Shown here: positions 54,456-60,624 of the stretch, in pieces
How the letters are laid out: every line of letters begins with the position of its first letter
Numbering within the stretch: position 1 is the first letter of the stretch
Position numbers and translations under genes: made by a program
The notes under the pieces: generated by a model
Database searches by the model: none
Seen by the model: only the letters and a program-made list of their open reading frames with translations
Told to the model about the DNA's origin: nothing
Assembly (NCBI RefSeq): GCF_000518185.1
Contig: NZ_JADC01000016.1
Location: 1-60,624, forward strand
Source of the DNA: Bartonella clarridgeiae ATCC 51734
GTDB lineage: Bacteria; Pseudomonadota; Alphaproteobacteria; Rhizobiales; Rhizobiaceae
Length of the DNA: 60,624 nucleotides
Direction of reading: 5' to 3'

Positions 54456-55301
54456 ATGAATTATCGGCATATTTATCATGCTGGCAGTTTTGCTGATGTC
54501 TTTAAACACATTATTGTCACACGCATCATAGAATATCTCAAACGCAAAGAAAAAGCTTTTCGCGTTATAGATACGCATGCGGGTATCGGACTCTACAACC
54601 TTTCTTCTGTAGAAGCACATAAAACAGGAGAATGGCGTGAAGGCATCGGACGACTTCTCTCAATTCCTATCCCTGAAGACTTAAAAGAGCTTCTTGCTCC
54701 ATGGTATGATGTTATTTTTGCAATCAATAAAGGAAGTAAAGAAGTTGCATTCTATCCTGGATCACCTATTCTTGTTCGCCAACTTTTGCGTAAAAAAGAT
54801 CGACTAACTGCAATTGAATTGCACCATGAAGATTACCAAATCTTAGCCAATCACTTTGCTGGTGATTATCAAACAAAAATTCTGCATCTAAACGGTTGGT
54901 TATCTTTAAATTCTCACCTTCCACCAAAAGAAAAACGTGGGCTTATTTTTGTTGATCCTTCTTTTGAACAACCAGGGGAATTTTCCCGTTTTATTGAAAG
55001 AATAGTGAAAGCATATCGGCGTTTCCCTGGAGGAGTATATGCTTTATGGTATCCTGTTAAATATGATAAAGATATTGAAATTTTTCTTCATGCACTTCAC
55101 AAAACAGGAATTCCAAAAATTTTACAACTCGAGATGCGCATTCGAAAAAGCGCATTCCCACCTACAATGGATGGTAGTGGCATGATCCTTATTAATCCTC
55201 CTTATCTTCTTGAAGACGAAATGAAAAAAATCGGTCCTTTCCTTATCAATCACCTTGGACGAGATAAGCATGCACATATCATACAAAAATACCTTTCATA
55301 G
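54456..55301 (+). CDS. rlmJ: 23S rRNA (adenine2030-N6)-methyltransferase RlmJ
   Basis: 281 residues. The family start MNYRHIYHAGSFADVFKHII is exact, followed by the SAM-binding VIDTHAGIGLYNL and the catalytic-type motif FVDPSFEQPGEF, where DPSFE takes the place of the usual DPPFE/DPPYE. The protein methylates A2030 of 23S rRNA in E. coli and was earlier called YhiR, linked to DNA uptake as a nutrient. It stands alone, 134 bp before uvrC. Confidence 0.93.
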   Translation: MNYRHIYHAGSFADVFKHIIVTRIIEYLKRKEKAFRVIDTHAGIGLYNLSSVEAHKTGEWREGIGRLLSIPIPEDLKELLAPWYDVIFAINKGSKEVAFYPGSPILVRQLLRKKDRLTAIELHHEDYQILANHFAGDYQTKILHLNGWLSLNSHLPPKEKRGLIFVDPSFEQPGEFSRFIERIVKAYRRFPGGVYALWYPVKYDKDIEIFLHALHKTGIPKILQLEMRIRKSAFPPTMDGSGMILINPPYLLEDEMKKIGPFLINHLGRDKHAHIIQKYLS

Positions 55302-55435
55302 AAATAATCTATGATATTTACTATATTTTTATTTTTAATAAAAACTCACGCTAAAAATTATCAATTTCAACGCTTGATTAGAAACAATCATTTCATATTT
55401 CATATTTCAAATATAAAATAGTTTTAGGTAAATTA

Positions 55436-57415
55436 ATGAGCTTAGAAAACAATATACTCCTCTGCACAAATAATGGAGAAAAATTGCCTTTTTTATCTAA
55501 CATTACATGGCATAATGCTCATCAAAAAAACAATAATAACCAATTTAAAGGTGTCGCGCTCATCCAAGAATTTGTCAAAAATCTTCCTCATAAACCAGGA
55601 GTTTATCGGATGCTAAATGAAAATGGCGATATCCTTTATGTCGGCAAAGCACAAAACCTAAAAAAACGTGTTTCAAATTATACGCGTGAACAAGGGCATA
55701 ATAACCGTATTACACATATGATTCGTGAAACGAATCATATGGAATTTGTCGTTACCGATACAGAAACAGAGGCACTCCTTTTAGAGGCTAATTTAATTAA
55801 AAGATTACACCCACGTTTTAATGTGTTACTGCGTGATGACAAAACTTTTCCTTATATCATTATCACAGATGATCACCGAGCACCTGCGCTTTACAAACAC
55901 CGTGGTGCCCGAACACGAAAAGCTCATTATTTTGGTCCTTTTGCTTCTTCGGAAGCGGTTACACAAACAATAAATGTTTTACAACGCGCCTTTCTATTAC
56001 GAACCTGTACTGATTCAGTTCTTGAAAACTGTACACGACCTTGTTTGCTTTACCAAATTAAACGCTGTTCAGCTCCTTGTACATATGAAATTAGCGACAG
56101 TGATTATTTACAACTCGTCAAAAAAGCGAAAGCTTTTCTTTCAGGGAAAAGTCAATCAGTAAAAAATGATATGATTCAAGCTATGCATAAAGCTGCAGAA
56201 AATCTTGATTTTGAACAAGCTATAGCCTATCGCGACCGCTTATCAGCTCTTTCTCACATACAAAGCCATCAAAGTATTAATCCTCAGATCGTAAAAGAAG
56301 CAGATGTTTTTGCAATCGCACAACAGGAAGGAATGACTTGTATTCAAGTATTCTTTTTCCGTATGGGCCAAAATTGGGGAAATCAATCCTATTTTCCAAA
56401 AGCAGATCCATCTTTTTCCAGCGCCGAAATTTTAGCAAGTTTTCTTACACAATTTTATGATAATAAACCAATTCCAAAGCTTATCCTTTTATCTGATACA
56501 ATTGAAGAAAAAGCACTTCTTACAGAAGCATTAAGCCTGAAAGCAAATCACAAAATATCTCTATCTTTACCAAAAAAAGGGGAACGCAAAGCCCTTGTCA
56601 ATCATGCTTACACTAATGCTTATGAAGCCCTCAAACGCAAACTTTTTGAAACATCAACACATAAAAAACTCCTTCAGAGTATTGTTGAAACATTTCAACT
56701 ATCCCATACCCCACGCCGTATAGAAGTCTATGACAACTCACATATTACAGGAACTAATGCAGTGGGTGTAATGATTGTCTTTGACCAAACAGGTTTTGTT
56801 AAAAATCAATATCGTAAATTTAATATTCGCTCGACCAATATCAAACCCGGTGATGATCTTGGTATGATGAAAGAAGTAATTGAAAGAAGATTTTTATGTC
56901 TTATCAAAACATATGGTTTACCTAATAAGAATAAAAATATTGGATATGAATCTTCTTGTCCCCTTTGGCCTGATCTTATATTAATTGATGGAGGACAAGG
57001 ACAAATAAATATTACTAGTACAGTGTTATCTGAATTAGGCTTAGATGATTTCGTCACAGTAATCGGTATAGCTAAAGGCGTTGATCGGAAAGCCGGTCTA
57101 GAACGATTTTTTATAAAAGGGAAACAACCTTTTACGCTCTCCCCACATGATCCTATTCTTTATTTTCTGCAACGTCTACGCGATGAAGCACACCGTTTCG
57201 CAGTTGGAACTCACAAAGCAAAAAGAAAAAAAGAAACATTCAAGAATCCACTTGATGAAATCGAAAAAATAGGCCCTATAAGAAAGCGTGCTTTGCTTAA
57301 CTATTTTGGAAGTTCTAAAGCAGTTTCCAGAGCATCCGTTGAAGATTTAAAAAAAGTTCAAGGTATTTCTAACGCAATTGCGCAAAAAATTCATAACTAT
57401 TTTAATGAAAAATAA
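55436..57415 (+). CDS. uvrC: Excinuclease ABC subunit C
   Basis: 659 residues, with about 48 residues before the first domain. GIY-YIG nuclease: [20 protein letters not shown] (about 51-70). A cysteine-rich patch ([20 protein letters not shown]) is typical. The UVR motif ([19 protein letters not shown]) binds UvrB. The C-terminal RNase H-like nuclease has [15 protein letters not shown] and [11 protein letters not shown], and a helix-hairpin-helix pair ends the protein ([30 protein letters not shown]). It cuts on both sides of bulky DNA lesions. uvrA and uvrB are not in the window; pgsA follows. Confidence 0.97.
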   Translation: MSLENNILLCTNNGEKLPFLSNITWHNAHQKNNNNQFKGVALIQEFVKNLPHKPGVYRMLNENGDILYVGKAQNLKKRVSNYTREQGHNNRITHMIRETNHMEFVVTDTETEALLLEANLIKRLHPRFNVLLRDDKTFPYIIITDDHRAPALYKHRGARTRKAHYFGPFASSEAVTQTINVLQRAFLLRTCTDSVLENCTRPCLLYQIKRCSAPCTYEISDSDYLQLVKKAKAFLSGKSQSVKNDMIQAMHKAAENLDFEQAIAYRDRLSALSHIQSHQSINPQIVKEADVFAIAQQEGMTCIQVFFFRMGQNWGNQSYFPKADPSFSSAEILASFLTQFYDNKPIPKLILLSDTIEEKALLTEALSLKANHKISLSLPKKGERKALVNHAYTNAYEALKRKLFETSTHKKLLQSIVETFQLSHTPRRIEVYDNSHITGTNAVGVMIVFDQTGFVKNQYRKFNIRSTNIKPGDDLGMMKEVIERRFLCLIKTYGLPNKNKNIGYESSCPLWPDLILIDGGQGQINITSTVLSELGLDDFVTVIGIAKGVDRKAGLERFFIKGKQPFTLSPHDPILYFLQRLRDEAHRFAVGTHKAKRKKETFKNPLDEIEKIGPIRKRALLNYFGSSKAVSRASVEDLKKVQGISNAIAQKIHNYFNEK

Positions 57416-57486
57416 GGCTTGTCTCATAAGCTTTGCCTTGTTACGTTCATAAAATATATTGTATTCTAAAAACTGAAAATAATTCT

Positions 57487-58068
57487 ATGAAAAATCATAC
57501 TTTTTCTTTCCCTAATATTCTGACTTATGCACGAATCATTGCTGTCCCCTTGGTTGTAGCGTGTTTTTTCTTAGAAGGACGTCTACAATCAAGTGATATT
57601 GCTCGTTGGATTGCTGTTTCTATTTTTATTATTGCATCCATTACCGATTTTTTGGATGGCTACCTTGCCCGTATTTGGCAACAAACATCTAATATTGGCC
57701 GCATGTTGGATCCAATTGCAGATAAACTTCTTGTCTCTGCCTGCCTGCTCTTACTTGCTGCAGAAAGTACTATCGCCGGGTGGACACTTTGGGCAGCAAT
57801 TATTATTCTCTGCCGAGAAATTCTTGTCTCTGGATTACGTGAATATTTAGCTGAATTAAAAGTTAGTGTGCCCGTTTCTCGTTTTGCAAAATGGAAAACT
57901 TTTGTACAAATGATAGCTATTATATTACTCTTAGCAGGACCTGCTGGTAATAAAATAGTTCCTTACACAACGGAATTTGGCATTACCATGCTGTGGATTG
58001 CAGCTCTTCTTACATTATGGACAGGATGGGATTATTTCCGTGCTGGTTTGAAACATGTTATCACATAA
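57487..58068 (+). CDS. pgsA: CDP-diacylglycerol-glycerol-3-phosphate 3-phosphatidyltransferase
   Basis: 193 residues from the ATG at 57487; an upstream TTG at 57433 is in frame but not conserved. PgsA makes phosphatidylglycerol phosphate in the inner membrane. The CDP-alcohol phosphotransferase signature spans DGYLARIWQQTSNIGRMLDP and continues IADKLL, giving the metal-binding aspartates. About five to six membrane spans are visible. It directly follows uvrC, the common order; in related Rhizobiales moaD and moaE follow, but they are absent here. Confidence 0.95.
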   Translation: MKNHTFSFPNILTYARIIAVPLVVACFFLEGRLQSSDIARWIAVSIFIIASITDFLDGYLARIWQQTSNIGRMLDPIADKLLVSACLLLLAAESTIAGWTLWAAIIILCREILVSGLREYLAELKVSVPVSRFAKWKTFVQMIAIILLLAGPAGNKIVPYTTEFGITMLWIAALLTLWTGWDYFRAGLKHVIT

Positions 58069-58260
58069 AAAATAAACGGCCAAATTATAATATGCTAATA
58101 AATGCTCATCACACGAAATCATAAGATATTACATTGCTTAAACATGACACCATAGAACATTTAGGAAATTATGCAAATATATAATTAAAATCCAATAACT
58201 AGAAAAATACCTTTTTAGATATAGTAATATTAATATGTTTTTTAAGCGAACAATCTCGTT

Positions 58261-58292
58261 AAAAAAGTCCCGTAACATGTTTCGAGACTTTT
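58261..58292 (-). terminator. Rho-independent terminator of ndk
   Basis: On the minus strand AAAAGTCTCG and CGGGACTTTT form a 10-bp stem with one G-U pair and a 10-nt loop, followed by TTTTTT. It begins 22 bases after the ndk stop codon. Confidence 0.85.
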
Positions 58293-58313
58293 CATTTTCT
58301 ACATTTTCTTTCA

Positions 58314-58736
58314 TTAACCAACAATTTCAATGTCGGAAAACCAATAAGCTATCTCCGTTTTTGCAGACTCAGCACTATCTGAACCATGAACAGAATTTTC
58401 GCTAATCGATAAAGCATGTACTTTACGAATGGTTCCTTCCTGTGCATCAATAGGATTTGTAGCACCCATAATTCCACGATTTTTAACAATTGCATTGTCC
58501 CCTTCTAAAACTTGCACAACAGTCGGACCAGAAGACATAAATGTTACCAACTCTTCAAAAAATGGACGCCCTTTATGGATCGCATAAAATCCCTCTGCTT
58601 GCTGTTGACTCATCCACACGCGCTTAGATGCGATAACACGTAATCCACCATCTTCAAGCATTTTTGTAATTGCTCCTGTTAAATTACGACGTGTTGCATC
58701 CGGTTTAATCATCGATAAAGTGCGTTCTACAGCCAT
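58314..58736 (-). CDS. ndk: Nucleoside diphosphate kinase
   Basis: 140 residues from the ATG at 58736, with AAAGG upstream; the frame opens 24 codons earlier, but [18 protein letters not shown] is the conserved start. Ndk balances nucleoside triphosphates by passing phosphate through an active-site histidine, His117 in [15 protein letters not shown]. Length and motifs are normal. It is a single gene with its own terminator, divergent from the ABC-F remnant. Confidence 0.97.
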   Translation of the reverse strand: MAVERTLSMIKPDATRRNLTGAITKMLEDGGLRVIASKRVWMSQQQAEGFYAIHKGRPFFEELVTFMSSGPTVVQVLEGDNAIVKNRGIMGATNPIDAQEGTIRKVHALSISENSVHGSDSAESAKTEIAYWFSDIEIVG

Positions 58737-58988
58737 TTGATCAGCTACCTTTCTTTCATTTAAAACTATCTTCACTTCTTTATAACAAGTAAAAAAACTT
58801 TCTACCAAATAACGGTAAGGAAATCTGTATTAATTTTCAATTGTATAATTCTTTTTAAGATCGCTTCATAAAATAAAAAACATTAGCGGTAATTTATCTT
58901 TTATCTTAACAATCACATCATCATTTTTCCTTGAAAAATTGAATAAAATTGTGCTCGTTGAGAAATCATATAAAGGAAACTTTTCATT

Positions 58989-59973
58989 ATGTTAGTGTTG
59001 AATGATATTACAATACGGATGGCAGGACGCTTTTTAATCGATCGTGCTAATGTTGCACTTCCTGCTGGCTCAAAAACTGGATTTATTGGGAATAATGGGA
59101 CCGGTAAATCAACTTTTTTTCGTGTCATTACAGGCGATATTTCGTCTGAAAATGGTGATGTTCTCATATCACAAAAGCACGAATTGGTTTAGTTTCCTAG
59201 GAAGCACCATCAACCGAACAGCCTTTGCTCCAAATGGTTTTTTTAAATGCAGACAAAGAACTTACTAATCTTCTCCATGCTAACTTCATACACGTTAAGT
59301 GATATTAATGCCCATTCTGCAAAAGCACACACTAGTAAAATTCTTTCTGTTCTAGGATTTGATCCTCATACATAATAACAATAACCTATATCTTCTTTTT
59401 CTGGTGGATGGCCCATGCGCATTGCACTGGCAGCTGTACTTTTTACTGAACCTAACCTTTTACTGCTCGGTGAGCCAACAAATTATCTTGATATTGATAA
59501 TTGTGAAGAATTAATCCGTGCACTCAATAATTTTAATAGAGCAATTATACTAATTTCTCATGGTCGCCACCTTATTGCAACAATAGACTAGTTTTGGCTT
59601 GTGAAAAATGGAATCGTTATGCCTTACGAAGGTGATATCAATAGTTATTGTATAGAAGTTCTTAGCCTTTCCGAAAAAATAAACAAATACTTCTCCTAAA
59701 AAAGAACGCTCTTTTTCTAAAAATAATCAAAGAAAGATCAATGCACAAAAACGCTCTATTCTTGCATCATTACGCAAACAAATCGCTGATGAATCATTGA
59801 TAAACTCTCTCCAAAAACAAATTGAACAATTTGATTAAAGAATTAATCCTTACTTCTTTCCATAATCAGTTATCCGAAAAAGCAAAAGAAAACGCTAAAG
59901 CAGTTAAAAAACTAGAAGAAGCGAAACACTCTAGTTTGCCTTATCTAATCAGTATGAAACAAAAATAATGTAA
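58989..59973 (+). pseudogene. ABC-F family ATPase, multiply disrupted
   Basis: The first 67 codons are intact and normal for an ABC-F protein: a good ribosome site (AAAGGA), then MLVLNDITIRMAGRFLIDRA and Walker A FIGNNGTGKSTFFR. After about 59165 the frame shifts; a TAG interrupts KARIGLVS where Gln is expected. Further pieces include SGGWPMRIALAAVLFTEPNL (degenerate ABC signature), LLLLGEPTNYLDID, where the Walker B aspartate has become Gly, and LISHGRHLIAT (H-loop). A Lys-rich linker remnant follows with more stops. Only one of the two expected ATPase domains is recognisable, so there is also an internal or terminal deletion. Not functional. Confidence 0.88.
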
Positions 59974-60082
59974 AAACACAGCCATCATGCCATTAGCTTT
60001 CTTTATTAGTGGAATAATGGCCATTTATAAAAAGACCCTTAAAAACTTCATAGAAGTTTACAACAGAATAAACATACCTAGG

Positions 60083-60624
60083 TTAGAAATTATAGCGTAA
60101 TCCTACAATACCTTGAAGCGACTGTTTCACTTTCTGTCCTTTGAGATAATAAGTCTCAGCATAAAGCGATAAATTCTCACCAAAAAAACTATTCAAACCA
60201 ATTCCTAACTTACCTGTATCCCCAGATAAATCAGTAGTAAATTTATGCTGCTTATTAATTGTCGTACGATTATTATCTCCATATCCACGCAACCAAGCAG
60301 CTGTCATATAAGTCATTAAATGGTGAGTATCGCTATTTAAATTAAATTTATGTCCTACAGATAATCCAACTGCACTGCGCACTGTAGTAGATCTCTTCAT
60401 ATCACCTGTCATCTTATTGGAAAGCTGTATTTCCCTACCTTCAACACATATTCCTGTTAATTGAGTATAAGGCTGTATCCAGGTATCTTGTGCTGCCTCA
60501 AAATGATAACCTGCTTCAAATGATGTACCTATTGCCCATTGATTATAATCGCCTTGAATATCCAAACCATTCGTTGAAATAGTCTTCAAATTATTTTTAT
60601 AATAATTATATTTCAAAACACTAT
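60083..60624 (-). CDS. Autotransporter C-terminal beta-barrel, partial (runs off window)
   Basis: About 180 residues are visible, with the 5' end beyond the right edge. Alternating strands (GTSFEAGYHFEAAQDTWIQP, AVGLSVGHKF, YAETYYLKGQKVKQSL) end in GIVGLRYNF with the C-terminal Phe needed for outer-membrane insertion. This is the C-terminal part of a type V autotransporter barrel (pertactin-like/AIDA family). Bartonella carries many such genes, often as tandem families used in host contact. The passenger domain is not in the window, so the substrate or ligand is unknown. The TTG at 60616 is not the real start, as the frame is open to the edge. Confidence 0.88.
   Translation of the reverse strand, partial: SVLKYNYYKNNLKTISTNGLDIQGDYNQWAIGTSFEAGYHFEAAQDTWIQPYTQLTGICVEGREIQLSNKMTGDMKRSTTVRSAVGLSVGHKFNLNSDTHHLMTYMTAAWLRGYGDNNRTTINKQHKFTTDLSGDTGKLGIGLNSFFGENLSLYAETYYLKGQKVKQSLQGIVGLRYNF

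Noticed and set aside
57413-57445. Terminator between uvrC and pgsA
   Set aside because: AAGGC and GCCTT could form a 5-bp stem, but the loop is long and there is no U-tract.

Overview
This window comes from the chromosome of an AT-rich, genome-reduced alphaproteobacterium of the order Rhizobiales. Bartonella is the best fit. The grounds are protein likeness recalled from memory (RirA, NtrYX, a pyruvate dehydrogenase E1-beta with its own lipoyl domain, an NDUFA12-type protein next to a DUF2155 protein), wide AT-rich spacers, several decaying genes, and an autotransporter beta-barrel at the right edge. No database search was run, so the genus is an inference.

Layout. (1) 0-3.6 kb: short tandem repeats, an exported staphylococcal-nuclease-fold protein that lacks the family's catalytic residues, a 5'-truncated glnA, then DUF2155 and NDUFA12-like genes. 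(2) 3.7-9.3 kb: gatB, tig, tRNA-Leu(TAG), trmFO, hupB. (3) 9.6-20.3 kb, minus strand: lon, clpX, clpP, a sugar transferase, trkA, ntrX, ntrY. (4) 20.4-22.6 kb, plus strand: rirA, ispDF (no ordinary in-frame start) and the cinA C-terminal/pncC gene. (5) 22.6-35.9 kb, minus strand: a long metabolic run read as tpiA, secG, pyrG, kdsA, eno, a TM2 protein, ftsB-like, pdhA, pdhB, pdhC, lpdA, lipA, ratA. It joins lower glycolysis to the pyruvate dehydrogenase complex and its lipoylation. (6) 36.1-38.0 kb: ppiD, followed by about 2.2 kb of decayed DNA. (7) 40.2-53.5 kb: a CycA-like permease, ilvC, a large MscS/DUF3772 channel, fused secDF, a CPA2 cation/proton antiporter, a YbhN/UPF0104 membrane protein, and a TerC-CBS protein. 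(8) 53.9-58.7 kb: tRNA-Lys(CTT), rlmJ, uvrC, pgsA, ndk. (9) 59.0-60.6 kb: an ABC-F pseudogene and the C-terminal barrel of an autotransporter that runs off the window.

Most genes are conserved housekeeping genes. The unusual material is the missing start of ispDF, the SNase-fold pseudoenzyme, the NtrX without the sigma-54 contact loop, the decayed block at 38.3-40.1 kb whose 19-bp duplication shifts a reading frame, and a GC-richer unexplained patch upstream of the TerC gene. I found no CRISPR array, insertion sequence, prophage module or clear new multi-gene defence system.
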